A stretch of DNA of 64,000 nucleotides. Source: Saururus chinensis. Its lineage: Eukaryota > Streptophyta > Magnoliopsida > Piperales > Saururaceae. A program made the translations under genes and the position numbers. Under the pieces are notes generated by a model. It did no database searches. It had not been told where the DNA came from and saw only the letters and a list, made by a program, of their open reading frames with translations. Location: contig CP141142.1 of the NCBI GenBank assembly GCA_035235625.1, positions 44,805,644-44,869,643 of the forward strand. Direction: 5' to 3'. Positions 34,831 to 47,534 of the stretch are shown here, piece by piece; positions within the stretch are counted from its first letter, which is position 1; each line of letters begins with the position of its first letter.

Positions 34831-36419
34831 AGTATATCAAGGCATAGCGTATACCCTATCTAGCACATGCATTCTATAATTAAAATAGGAGGTCAGAAAC
34901 GCTTACTCCCCTAATGTCTTACGAGGTAGTGGTATTCGGGGTACTTGTTTTTGGGCGTCCTCCCCTTCGGATCCGAAGACAGCAAACGAAGCCTCCTCTT
35001 GCCCCAGTCATTCCCCCTTCTAGGGATGTCAACTTGAGGGATGGACCATGTCATTGTGTAAATCACCCTCGAATTAACTAGGAATGCCTCAAGAATGACT
35101 CAAATCGGACTTAAAATGTAACGCCCGAGATTTTTCACACATTTTCCTTAAAATTCACAGAAAATTTTTGCAATATAACGTCTGTAAATTGAAGGAAAAA
35201 TGACAAAATCAAAACCTGATAAAACAGTTTATAATACAAAACACTAAACATCCATTTTCCATCTAAATATTTTCATCATACGGTCAAACATCGTACGGCC
35301 AAAGCAAATATCATCAGGCGCTACTCGAAAACACACGTACGAATAAATTGTTATGATCATAGATTTTAAATACAAATCCCTCCCAGGCATCCCTGAGTGC
35401 AAGTCCCATAACAGTCCACAGACTAATCCAAATGAAAGTCCAGAATAAACATCTAACTTCTCATCTCACTCAATACAGGAGATCGTGGCACAAATAAACT
35501 CGCAATGAGTGAAGCATATACCTGAGTCAACGGGAATCAATCCACTGCTGAAGCGAGCATCCATCACCAAGAGCTCTCCGCACAACCTGCAAAACCTCTC
35601 GTACAACGGGGCTAAAAAGTAGGGTAATGAGTATTTTCATACCCAGTAGGAAAATACCCAGTATGGGAAACCAAAACAGTGAACTCACAAAGTTCATAAA
35701 TACATGCGTTCATGCAACTCAAACATGAAGTAGATAGGCATATCAATATCATGCTCATACGCATACAAACATACCAAATGCACCAACGTGCCAAAGTCAT
35801 ACCAAATGCACCATCGTGCCAAAATCATACCAAAGGCACCATCGTGCTAAAATCATACCAAAGGCACCACCGTGCCAAAATTGTACCAAAGGCACCATCG
35901 TGCCAAAATCATACTATCAAATCAAACTTACACAAACACCCTTATCCAGGGTCATACAAACTTACTCGTACCATCGTACGCATACTCGTACAACATACAC
36001 ATACTTGTACGACCTTACTCGTACAGCTTACCCAAAATCACACTTACTGTCTTACTCATACTCATACTCTTACAATCATACTCATACACATACTCTTACA
36101 GTCGTGCTCATACTCATACGCTTACAGTCCTGCTCATACACATACTCTTACAGTCCTGCTCATACACATACGCTTACAGTCGTACTCATACTCATAATCG
36201 TACACATACTATCGACCACTGAAGCTCATTACAACTAATAAGCTCCAACGTCAAAATGGAAAAGAATGACACTGGGGCAACACCTTAACCTCCGGGGAGT
36301 GACTAGACGCCATGGACTTTTCTGAAGGTAAGGCACACCAATGCTCATGGGGCACTGGATCAAACAGGTAAGAGTAGATCCATGATACTACTTACCTGAA
36401 CGCGCAAACATAAACACCC

Positions 36420-37837
36420 TGATCGTTTATAATTAAACCCTTTGCAAGTGTACAAGGTAATTGTACTAGGATAAGTATTTAAGGGTTGTCAAACCTCAGG
36501 GACGGATGGATTATCACTAAATCTAAAGAGAAATTTGTTGATTAAAAACTAAAAACAACTTAAACTTAAATTAAGCAAAGAAAGAAATCAACTAGTTTAA
36601 AAGCAAGAGATTAATTTGATGGAATTTACTTAGGAAATTGAATCCACTATTAAACCATAACAATTCCTTAACTTTTAATCTAAATCTAGTGTGAATATGA
36701 ACAAGTATTCTCAGCTACAAGATAGAATTACTTTAGAAAGAATCATTAATTAAATTCCATGACATGAACTATCTTCGACAATAGCACGGATCATCTACAC
36801 TAAACTAGCTATAGGCATGACCCATCTAATCTTAATATAACTCATCCAAGTCATTAGTTATCTAAACATTAAAACTATTGTATGAACATCTCATCTAAAT
36901 CACAGAAATTAGAATCGATGAAAATATCAAAATCACATCAATCTATCATCTACAAGACAATAAATCAACATAGAATTGAATAAACATTAAAAGCTCTTCC
37001 ATTAAAAAGGAAATCCATATCATACAATTGTCTTCATTCACTACTAAGATCTAAATTAAAAAGAAAAGAAACTGAAACTTATCTATAGCTTCATCAACTC
37101 CTAAGTAAAAGAAAAGTTTAGCCTTCCATTGTAGAAGAAAGTACTTGAATCTCCATTGAAAGCTTTGAGTTCTCTTCCATCTTCTTCTTCCTTTTTCTCT
37201 TCATAAAATCTACTAGAATCCCCCAAATTTTAAGCCAAATATGTCTTTTTATAGGCATAAGATCCGTAGGAAGAAGTTCAATATGAAAAGGATTGAAATT
37301 TGGGTCAAACAAGGAAACTGCGCGTTATGCCGTTCGAACGCCCTGCATGCCCATTCGAACTCTTATACTGAGTTTTTCTTCAAAATCACGTTATCCCGTT
37401 CGAACGCCCTATAGCCCATTCGAACGGCTACAGTGTTTCTACAATCTGGACAGTCCATATTCTATTCATTAAGCTTTTCTTCATGTCCATATTAGTTTTC
37501 AACTTGTTTATAACTCTGAAAAGTTGTCCAAATCACTTTAAAGCATGTCAAGACTATTTTTAATTATTTCAAACATTGTCCAAGTACCTCGATAAGCTCA
37601 CTTTACCTACAAAACATAAAATATCATACTTTAGACATGTATAATGTACTTAAAATCCCAACTTTGTTCAAATACATATCTAAACTACTAATAACTATAA
37701 AATTATTAATAATTAAACTAAAATACTAATATCTATCTTAATCTAAATAAATCATAACTAACTCTAAATTAACCTAATCTATGCTAGCAAATAAGGTAAA
37801 AAGGCATATAAAATAGATATATATTTCATACTTATCA
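36420..37837. mobile_element. 1.4-kb LTR-like element inside LTR2
   Basis: Starts TGATCGTTTATAATTAAACC at 36420 and ends ATACTTATCA at 37837. Target duplication CACCC at 36415-36419 and 37838-37842. LTR1, which lacks it, is continuous at this point (ACACCCACACATAA in complement), proving the insertion. AT-rich, no coding, so probably a solo LTR of a different family. Carries two copies of the TTCGAACG/CATTCGAA paired motif at 37331-37427. Confidence 0.9.
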
Positions 37838-37864
37838 CACCCACACATAAGGGGTCATACAGTT

Positions 37865-38360
37865 GCCCACCATAATGGGTCTTATAGTGTCTGAAAATTG
37901 CCCACCGTAATGGGTCTTATAGTGCCAGAGAATTGCCCACCATAATGAGTCTTATAGTGCCAAAGAATTGCCCACCATAATGGGTCTTATAGTGCCATAG
38001 AATTGCCCACCATAATGGGTCTTATAGTGCCAATGCCACTCTTGGGCAGAAAACATACAGTGCCACTTGGGCAGAAACGTACAGTGCCACTCCTGGGCGG
38101 AAACATACAACGCTCTCAATAGAGCATCAAATGTTTGGGCTTACACAGCACACAGACCAAATCGAAAACATACTTCGCTCTCAATAGAGCATCAGACGTC
38201 TGGGCTTCATGCAGCACACAGACAAAGTTAGAAACGTACATCGCTCTCAATAGAGCATCAAACGTCTGGGCTTATACAGCATGCAGACCAAATCAGAAAC
38301 ATATGTCGCTCTCAGCAGAGCATCAGACGTCTGGTGCTCTATACAGCACACAGACAACAT
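37865..38360. repeat. two minisatellites in LTR2
   Basis: 37865-38035: five units of ATTGCCCACCATAATGGGTC followed by TTATAGTGCCA. 38105-38350: four units of CGCTCTCAATAGAGCATCAG followed by ACGTCTGGGCTT. Complements of 19690-19815 and 19385-19635 in LTR1. LTR2 has one or two more units of the first array. Confidence 0.85.
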
Positions 38361-41300
38361 CCCGCAGGATAAACACCATGGCAAGACATGAGAAATGCTT
38401 GACCGACTCATTATCGTCTAGCTCAACACGAAACTTAATCCGTCGAACCCTCAGGTCTCAAACTCACAACACTATCATTAGTTGTGCTTATAATTCAAGT
38501 TTGAATTAAGTATATTATGCGGTACAATTATGTCACACAAACTCACAGTCCTCGACTGATCAAACCGAAGCTGAGCCTGATCAAAACCCTAGTTCGTCAG
38601 GGCAGCAGACTTCACTTAACCTGTCCACATCATGATCAAAACTCATCGTACATCAAACCCTTACAGTCTTACATACTTCGCCATCCATGTTATGGCCAAA
38701 TCATCTTACACTGACACCCTCAAATAAAGCTCCTCAGAGCCAACCCAGTTGTCGCACTCTTACTTATATCTCACTTATTATGCTTACTTTTCACTTCATA
38801 ATCTGTACGTTATGCTTGTACAATTATGCACACTCTTACTGTCTGACAATCACCCAACATACAATCCAACCCAAACTGATCCATTCTTATCCTTTGTCAT
38901 CCGTCATACGCTTACACATCCAAATCCAAATCCAGACCAAACCTCTGTCACCTCTTACTGTCCATCACCCATACCTCTGCCCACATACACTTACACATAT
39001 CCATAGCATAGGCACATAGCCATCATACATACATATGTCTATCACACATACGTATAACATACACATACGGTCATACATACGCAGCTTACAAACATGCTCA
39101 CTAGTCATTACTAGTGCATACATACATATTTATACATACTTCAAACATACACGCTAGTCATCACTAGTACATGCATACATATGTCAAACACACACGCTAG
39201 CCATCACTAGCACATGCATAATCCATACATACTCCAAACATGCACGCTAGCCATCACTAGCACATGCATAATCCATACATACTCCAAACATACACGCTAG
39301 CCATCACTAGCACATGCATACATACGTCAATATATACGCTAGCCATCACTAGCACATACTCAATCAACATACGAAACTTACCAACAAATACGCTAGTCAT
39401 CACTAGCACATACTTACATCCAACATACTTACAGCCAACATGCATGTCATATACATTTCAACATGCCATATAACAGTGCTTACATGCATATCATGCAATC
39501 AGATCGTTACTTAACATCCAAAGCATGGAATCATACAATCCTAGCATGTTGCTACTCATTCAAAGCATGCTTCATGAAATTACGAGTTCAAAGCTCCCCT
39601 ACCTCATAATCATGACTTTCGATGGCGAGCACACGACAGTGGCGGCGTCGGCGGCAGAGTTGGCTATCAAAACCATTGCCTGGCTGAGAGAGCTGCTGTC
39701 CCGAGGATTTTAGGAAGCGCCGGAACTATCACGGCCAAACAGGGTGTCAGAAGTCAATGCAGCAAAACCCGCGATCCACGGCGGCACACTAGGGCGGCCG
39801 GGAGAAAAGTCAAGCCAACATAAGTGGTGGTGTGACCAGAAGTCGATGGTGTACTCACTGAAGATCGGCCGGTGGCTAAAAAGTGCTCGGCCGGCCACAA
39901 GACGTCGAAATCGGCCGTGGACAGCACCCAACGGCGACGATTTCGCATCAACATAGGCCCACATACGAGCGAAGAGCGTGGGGCAACGCTTGAGGTCAAA
40001 GGAAGGGTGGAGGAGGCTCTAGTGGTCAACTCCACTCGGTGGCAAAGCCAACCGATGGTCAGGCGGCGCGAATGCGGCGCCTAAATTCAAAAGCACACAC
40101 GTGGCCACATGCAACGCGACCCAAAAGGGCGGGGGAGAGGGCTGAAAGGGGGTGAACTAAGGCCCACAAAAGCCAATAGGGCTAAGGCCCTAGTTGTGGC
40201 CAATCAAAGCGGCGACATCGCCAATAGCCACCCACAACCAATACCCATGGTGCGGGCGGCTGTGCATCTCGCACGGTATAGGGCAATGACAAGTGGCCCA
40301 CTCCGAGCGGAGGTATAATCGGGCCAATTGGGGCTGGCCCTCACTGTCACCGAGCCGGGGCAGAGCCCACGATGGTCAAATAGCCCCCAGCTCGCCGATG
40401 GCATCAAAAGCCAAACACAGAGGGGCTGATCGGGGAAAAATAGAACCAGGATGGGCCAGGGCGGCTGCACCAGCTACATCAGGCCAAGACTAGCTGTCTG
40501 GAGGCCTACTGGAGGTTGCCAGCCCTTGGCCACCTAAAGTTCACCCGACCAAACCGATAACAGTGGAAAAACACTATTTTTAAAACGGAGGCAAAATGGC
40601 TGATGAACGGTGAAGCTCAGCCGGGGTGGAGGAGGCAGTGCCGGACCAAGAGCGGCTGCCTACCTCCGCCTCAACGTCAGGGTAGAGCCGAACCGGGGTC
40701 TGGTAAGCCGTTGTTAGCCCACGATGGTGACTGAAATAGGGAACCAGTGAAATGGAGCCTGAAACAGTGAAGAAGGGAGGAGAGGCCGGAGCTGTGCGGG
40801 CTGGGCAGAGGAAAAATTGGGCCGGGAAAGGTCGCCAATCACCGTCGCCGGACCAAGGAGGGGCCGGACGGAGCACAGCCGGACGTGGCTCACCCCCGGC
40901 GGCCACCAATTCGTCCAAAATAGAACTCCGGCAAAAATAGGGCAGAGAGGGGAAATGGGACGAGCGGGGGCCCACTAGGCTGGGAGGAGTGTCCTCCCAC
41001 CGTCGCCGGCCCAGGGCGGAACCGTGGGCGGCCGACCAACCCTCGCCGGTCCACGACAGCGGTACAAATCAAACAGAGAGGGGCGGCTAACCGGGAAAAG
41101 TCGGGGCGGAGGGCGGAGCGGCCCTGGGCGGCCTGGACGGTGGCCCCTGCCGTCGCATGGCCGGGGCGGAGCCAGTGGCGGCGCCCTGCGGCCTGCCGAC
41201 AGCGGCTGGGCACAAGGATCAGACGGAAACAGGGGGGTGGCGCACTGTTCCAATTTCCTGGATCGGGCCGAGCCCGATCTTTTCTTCTGTGCTCTTTTTT

Positions 41301-41658
41301 TTCCACTTACGTCCCTAATGCACAAGGATTAGACGGAAACGGGGGGCTGCTAACCTCATGTTTATGCGTTATCAGTCCAAAACTCGCGCCAAAAGCACGC
41401 AACAAGGCCTGCAGCCCACGACGAAGCCCTACGGGTAAAAATATGGGAAAAAATACAAAAATACAAATACACCGTAGCGTCACATTTTCCTGCCGAAAAT
41501 GACCAGAAAATAGCAGGAAAATCCCAAAAACTCGTAGAAAAATCAGGGACCTTACATAAAATGAGTGAGAAACGAAGAACAGAAGTTTTTGAACATAGAA
41601 GAGAAATGAGAAACGTGGGAGAGTCTCCTCCTCTTTTTCTCTGGATGTCGTGGATGCT

Positions 41659-41666
41659 ATTTATAG
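41659..41666 (-). promoter_or_regulatory. TATA box of solo LTR X
   Basis: Minus-strand TATAAATA just upstream (in X orientation) of AGCATCCACGACATCC. Same relative place as in LTR A. Confidence 0.5.
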
Positions 41667-42549
41667 AAAAACTGAATAAACGTGAGGCTAACATGTGTCA
41701 ATCTTATTTGCTTCGTCAGCAATCCTATCCACTTTGTCAACAACCCTATCCGCTTGCTTCATCATTCTTATCTGCTTCGTCAGCAATCCTATCCGCTTCA
41801 TTGTCAGTCTTATTCACTGTGTCATCGATCCTATCTAGAAAGATATTATTTTATTCAAATAATATCATGACCTCAAAACGCGATAACTTCCGACCTTGAC
41901 ATTGGAGTCACACGTTCTTATTACCGATGGACTTGTGTCGACAAGCCCTTCAAAATAAGACCACACATGGGTAGGTTATCCTGTATTTTTTATGTAGGTC
42001 CCGCCCATATGGCACACTTCCCGGGGCTGTAGCTTTCGCTCCCGACCTCTATTTTGTGTGTTCTTTAATTCGTTACACTCGTTACTCCAAGCTCTACCTG
42101 GATATGAGTATTTCACCTAATGAAACCCCCTAACACTGATCTCAAATTACCAAATTACCCTTAACCCCCCCGGGTTAAGTATAACCGGAAAATGGGTCAT
42201 TACAAAGGAGGAGATAAAGAAAAAGAGGAGGAGGAGGAGGCAAAAAAGGGGAAGAAGAGGTAAAGATAAAAATCAGATGAAATGGAGCTGGTGACGAAGA
42301 TAATGAAGTTAGTGGTAGAGGCGGCAAAGTATGTGGCGAAGGCAATTGAGCCAGTGGCAGAGGTGGTAGAGATGAGAAACAATGAGTTAGTGAAGTCAAA
42401 AGAAATAAAATAAAATAAAAGATATTTTAGACAATTTATACCTCATATGTGGAGGTTTATGTGTGTACGGGGCTGTTTTGAGTATTACTTAAAAGTAAGA
42501 GGCAATTTATGTAATATATTATATTCAAAAAGTTATTTTGGCAAACTCC

Positions 42550-44286
42550 ACGACAAACATTTAGACAAACTTACAATTGAATAATCGAAGATGACTGATT
42601 ATCCAATGTGTTTTATAATGTGTCTCAATGCCTGCCCAACTGTTAGATTAATAGCCATATGTAAAGGATGATAGATTTCATACAGTTCAATGTTTAAGAC
42701 AACCAATAATATTTTGCGCTATTAAATTGAAAATAAAATAAATAGCCTATGTCTTTTCAATAAAGAAAAATCTGACTTGTTTATATTTCCACTAGTTTTT
42801 CATATTCTACCTTTTTAGGTATCAAATTAAAAGTACAATAACTTTGCAGTCATTTTATTTTTATGACGCCTTGACTCACTCACAGGCTCAAAAACTTAAA
42901 AGGTGACAATTTTGGATTGCAGCACAAACACATAATTAACTACTCTTGAATCTTAACATTTGCAAACACAAATTGATTCCATTCGATTGATATCGCAGCA
43001 TTAATTAAATTTTGTATGAGTTAATCCCATTTCCAAACTTCTAATTTGTTTCTGGTTATAAAAAAAGGGCAGCATGTACTAAGCTCTCTATGGTGTAGGC
43101 ATTGTGGGATCATATGGCCACAATACTCGTCACACTCACCTTGACACCTTGTGATCACTATAAACAAGGTGCAGTACTATGTTAATTTCCAAGGAGAAAA
43201 TAATATTTGTACTCTATTTTCTATAGAAAAAGTGAGTCCCATCTAATAACATGAGTTTCATTTTTCCTTATCAAATCATAATTGGTGTAAAGCTTACGAG
43301 TATAGAGAAAGTTATGTAAAAGTATCACTATCTTAAATAAAGTGTTGCATTATAAAACAACGTGCATAGTATACCATACACCTCATCATCAAGTTTGCCG
43401 ACAAAATTATGGAGTAATGAATTAACATTACTATGTAGCATTACTTAACCTTATGTAGTACATATTTTGAGCTTAGATTCACCCTAATCACCATGCAGAA
43501 TAATATCCTTGTTTTATAATTCTTATATTTATAAGAGTCCTACTAGTGAATGCTACTCGTTGTCAAACTTAACTAGTTTTTATAACTAAAGCTAGGCGGC
43601 CAATAATGAGAAGCTATCACATCACCTAGAAATGGTGAGAGAGAAACTTGAGAACTAGATTCAACAGTTTTCATGTTCCCTTCCTCCATATATCTTTTGG
43701 TCATACAATCTAGTCATGGAATATGACCATGAAAACATTTCTCACTTTACATGCACATAAGCGACATTGCAGGCTATCTATTTTATTATGGTACTTATGG
43801 GCAAGCCGGAGTTTTCAAAATCCTTTCATCCATAAATTGCACTTAACAAAATTAGCCTATTTGAAAATTATACATAGCATAAAAAATGTCTCTATCACCT
43901 AATGGGATGGGACTACATATATAGTTAAGTCCTCAACCACCATGTAGTTATGTGCAACTACCTAAATGTTTTTCAATATTTTCGGCTGTCTATGACCCAA
44001 TATAAGAAATGTTCAATAAATGCTCATTCGTATGATTGACGGTGCACATATTAGCATATGTTGGTATAATGTGGGGTAGTATTTGTGCTGCGGATCTTAA
44101 ATATCAATACTCCTTAAGCATTTTTTCACGCTGGGCTAATAGAAAGAGAGGAACATACCTTCAGTACCTAAAGTTGGCAATTGTAGTGAAGTGCATGTTA
44201 GCTGAGGGAAGGCGGCTATTTAGCTGGAAATTTCCTACTTCCTCATCTAAACAATCGGATTCCATGGTCGATCATATCTGAGTCTC
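42550..44286. other. upstream region of hydrolase copy B
   Basis: AT-rich. 42700-42920 matches 55235-55435 of unit C, and 43610-43990 matches 56225-56590. 42990-43600 is not seen in C. A degenerate family-M MITE lies at about 43966-44150 (GTATGATTGACGGTGCACAT ... CTGGGCTAATAGAAAG). No gene in this stretch. Confidence 0.55.
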
Positions 44287-44294
44287 TATAAATA
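44287..44294 (+). promoter_or_regulatory. TATA box of hydrolase copy B
   Basis: TATAAATA within GAGTCTCTATAAATACATTG, conserved at 56912-56919 in copy C. It lies about 110 bases before the first ATG (44400). The CCAAT present upstream in C (GGCCAATCAT, 56891) reads GGTCGATCAT in B. Confidence 0.6.
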
Positions 44295-44399
44295 CATTGT
44301 GCCTTAGTTTGGCTCACGACATGAGTCCTCTCCTCCTGCTTTAGTTGCTCTGCTCCATCCTCCCCACCCCAGCCCAATCCTATCCCTCAAAGGCTTGCC

Positions 44400-44498
44400 A
44401 TGATGCGTACATTCCCCATATGGATTCTTGGGTTTGAACCAAATACTGCCTTCTTTGGATCTGCCGCTAAATCCTCAGGCAAGATCCCTTTCTTGTGA
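44400..44498 (+). other. possible first exon or leader of hydrolase copy B
   Basis: A conserved block begins ATGATGCG and could encode MMRTFPIWILGFEPNTAFFG and about 12 more residues to a TGA. The same block in C (57023-57118) reads MMRVFPKWVLGFEPNT and ends sooner. Distance from the TATA box fits a gene start, but I could not define a donor in frame with the next exon. A leader role is equally possible. Confidence 0.35.
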
Positions 44499-45648
44499 AC
44501 TTCTATTTGGCTTACACATTTCAGCTTCTTCTTTTCTTTGGTGTTGGGTTGGCAATCTTCTTATTAAAGGATATACAAAATATATTGCTTGTATTAGTTA
44601 AAGGTCATGGTCATTAATCATATGCTCTTTTTGGACACTTGCTTAAGCATTTGAAAGGTTATAGTCCCTCTCTCTTACATTAATAGCTTTGTTTAATTTA
44701 AATTAAATTTAGTTTATTTTGAAAAATAAATAGAGTTTTATTTAATTTTGAAAAATAAATTAGCTATCAATGTGGGATAGAGGGAGCACATGGTAAACTT
44801 TTAAGCTGTGTAATTTACTTAAGCCTCCAGTTACACGTGACTTTTTCTTTGTTTAAGAGATAGAGACTACATAGGTCATATATAAGCAAGATATTGTTAT
44901 CTTTCATATATTAGATAAATATTATTAACCTAGCAAAAAGGCTGTTCTATATAATCACGACACTCAGTATTGAATCTATTGATAGCCTAGGCTCAGTTAT
45001 AGAGACCACACAAACCCACACCAGAGCGACACATGGATATCTCCTGCCTGCGATAAGTGATAAGTATTTTCTAAGAGTAGTCTCATTCTACGTTAAAGCC
45101 TCGTAATAAAACGGGGTACTGAGCAAGTGATAAGTACTTATTTTAGTATTAAGTTTGTTCAGTACCCTATTTTACTCATAAATTTATGAGAGGGTTTATG
45201 GGTTTATTGAAGTATTAGGGAAATTATTGGGGTGCATATAACCTCATTCTATATATAATTAGTAATATTTTAAAATTATCATATAAACAAACGTAAAATG
45301 AGTAGTCTCATTCTACGTTAATTATTACAAGTCAAAATTTTATTTTATTATTTAAAAACTATTAATGAGTGGAGGCCCCATTTATTAATGGTTTTGCAAT
45401 GATTATAGACCTTACTCATCCATGGTTTTGAAACTATAAAATAGAGTTTTGAAGCGTAAAAGGTAATGCCAGTAAATCATTTTTCTTTTAAAAATAGCTA
45501 ACCGAAAAAATAATTGTCACAAAGGTCTAATTCATCAAATTTTGCCACACTAAAAATTCACGTACGACTAACACGTGTATATTTTTTTCTCTGTATTTTA
45601 CATAGTTGTAAAAAAAAAATCTCCCCTAACCTGCTCTAAAATCTGCAG
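44499..45648. other. probable first intron of hydrolase copy B
   Basis: AT-rich. 44663-44797 has degenerate Stowaway-like ends (AGTCCCTCTCTCT ... ATAGAGGGAGCACA), also present in C near 57290-57390. 45055-45600 differs from C and has a repeated TAGTCTCATTCTACGTTAA (about 45080 and 45304). No gene seen. Confidence 0.5.
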
Positions 45649-46736
45649 AAGGTGGGATATGCCATGGAAATAGACAGAAAGCATCTACTGTAGCTGGCGT
45701 AGACCAGGACGAGTTACTGGACGCTTCAGCACTGGCTGATCCAGGCAGCTGTTTCTATGAATTCAAAGTATGCGAAGTTACAGATCCACCACAAAGTATG
45801 CGAAGGAGACAAAGACATCATTCTGCCATTCCAGGCTGTGCATTCTCAACCCGCTATAAAATATGAACGCGCCGCATATCCCATAATATTATTGCATGGT
45901 TTTGCTGCTTCTGTGTTCTCATGGGACCGAATACTGCAGCCACTTGCAAAGATGGCTGCTACAAAAGTTCTTGCCTTTGATAGGCCAGCTTTTGGCCTTA
46001 CTTCAAGACCAAACTTACATGGTGATTCAAGATTGGGAAGTGAGGCTGACAGGGAAATCAATCCATATTCAACTGCGTTTTCTGTTCAGGCGACATTATC
46101 ATTCATCGATTCCTTAAAGTCCGAGAAGGCTATTATTATGGGGTATGTTATGTCCAGTAATCACTAGAAGTGTAACAAAGGATTTTCAAACTAGATCTAT
46201 TCTTCAGCCTTATCGTCCTTGCTGTTATGGTAAAACTCAATCTCCTGTTTCCTGCAACTTGAACAACTGGATGCAGGCACTCAGCCGGCTGTATAACTGC
46301 AGTGAACACTTACTTCGAAGCTCCTGAACGTGTTGCTGCTCTGATCCTTGTGGCTCCTGCTGTCGTAGCCCCGCGCAATGCTGTAAAAGAAGTTGAAAGG
46401 AGCAGGGAAAACAAGATATATAGAAGATGAATTTTTCAACATTGACAATCAGAAGAACTTATTTGTGCACATTGAATTGATCGTATCTCTGCTGTTCGAG
46501 TACATGGCACAAATATCAGTGCAAATGCTGGAGAAGATGGCTGAAATAGTTGGCTCCCTTTATAGGAAAACTTTGTCAGCTTTTCTTCGATGCATTTTTT
46601 CAGTAATGCTGGTGAGTCATAATGTCATAGCCAACCAGAATTCATAATTTTCTTGGAGAATTTGGTAATCTTTCTCATGACTTATTGCAAATGAAGGTAT
46701 GTGAAAATATACTTTATATTTAGGAGAGCACTGTTA

Positions 46737-47210
46737 GGAAGAGGTTTTTATGATCCATTTGACAATAAACTTAGCATAAGGAATGGATAGAAGCCCTTAA
46801 TATTTAAGATTGATGGCATATATATACTATAGTGCAATTAGTGTCAGTATCACTGGCGCTAATGTGGGCTAATATCTCATAAATAAAAGGCTCTTATACA
46901 TTTCTTATGTTAAGCTCATTATTAGAGGAGAGGATTACAAATGATTCAATAATAGAATGTTAAGCTTGCTTGGAGAATGATGATTAAAATTTATTATGCT
47001 TGTGTTCTTTTTTAGGAAGTAGGGGCTCTATTATACTTTCTCTGTATTAAAATAAATATCTTATCTGAAAATTTAATTGAATTAGTGCTAGTATCACTGG
47101 CACTAATTAATGTGCGCTAATATCTCATAAATGATTGGGCTCTTATGCATTCCTTATGTTGGGCTCATGGTTAAAGGAGAACATTAAAAATGCTTCAATA
47201 ATGTAATGTT
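46737..47210. repeat. family-M MITE and 249-bp tandem duplication in intron 3 of copy B
   Basis: A degenerate MITE starts GGAAGAGGTTTTTATGATCC near 46744. From about 46842 the segment GTATCACTGGCGCTAAT ... TTAAGCTTGCTTGGAGAATG ... AGGAAGTAGGGGCTCTATTA is repeated 249 bases later (from about 47091). C has one copy, so the duplication is specific to B. Confidence 0.75.
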
Positions 47211-47284
47211 AAGCTTGCTTGGAGAATGATGATTAAAATTTATTTTGCTTGTGTTCTTTTTTAGGAAGTAAGGACTCTATTATA

Positions 47285-47534
47285 CTCCCTCTGTCTTGAT
47301 ATAAGTATCCTATTTGAAAATTTATTTTATTCTGAAATAAGTGTCCTATTTGCTTAGTTGTTACCCACTTTCTCATATTTTATACAGTTCTAATATATAA
47401 TTTTCCTAAAATATCATTTATTAATTTTTCTATATATTAATAAAAAGGGCAATTATGAAAATTTTTTAATGATACGAGGCAACTTAAATATTTGAATTTT
47501 TTAAAATAAAACACGTATTTTAGCACAGAGGGAG
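47285..47534. mobile_element. Stowaway-like MITE in intron 3 of copy B
   Basis: CTCCCTCTGTCTTGATATAA at the left and TAGCACAGAGGGAG at the right are inverted; TA flanks both sides. The same insertion is at 59673-59923 in C, so it predates the duplication. Confidence 0.8.

Larger units (their letters stand above)
35117..41556. mobile_element. long solo LTR (LTR2), same family as LTR1, inverted
   Basis: Starts TGTAACGCCCGAG at 35117 and ends GGGACCTTACA at 41556; target duplication TAAAA at 35112-35116 and 41557-41561. It is the complement of LTR1 (16199-21148) throughout, with the same minisatellites in reverse order and the same GC-rich terminal third (39600-41260). It is interrupted by the insertion at 36420-37837. 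Without it the LTR is about 5.0 kb. No gag or pol. Confidence 0.92.
31911..42204 (-). mobile_element. solo LTR X with two nested LTRs
   Basis: Starts TGTCAAGCCCC at 31911 and ends GGGTCATTACA at 42204; target duplication AAGGA at 31906-31910 and 42205-42209. Its own sequence is 31911-32187, 34190-35116 and 41557-42204, about 1.85 kb in total. On the minus strand it starts TGTAATGACCC, has the hairpin at 41929-41948 and a TATA box at 41659-41666, matching nested LTR A in the same order. It interrupts the foldback element. The SSR-like GTCTCTCTCTAACCCAGAGC repeats at 34300-34790 belong to it. Confidence 0.9.
30573..42549. mobile_element. Mutator-like foldback element, unit B copy, split by solo LTR X
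   Basis: The left arm starts GGAATTTGGCAAAATAGCCC at about 30576 and the right arm ends with its inverse near 42549. The arms are long inverted repeats with a pyrimidine-rich block on the left (30770-31040, TCCTCCTCTTC-type) and the purine-rich mirror on the right. The left flank TAACAAATA resembles the right flank of the C copy (CAACAAATA), suggesting a 9-bp Mutator-type duplication. Solo LTR X interrupts it at 31911-42204. No transposase; the serine/proline- and glutamate-rich open frames are composition artefacts. Confidence 0.78.

Noticed and set aside
45846-46061. Minus-strand frame over hydrolase exon 2 (and 58459-58719)
   Set aside because: Antisense shadow of conserved coding sequence.
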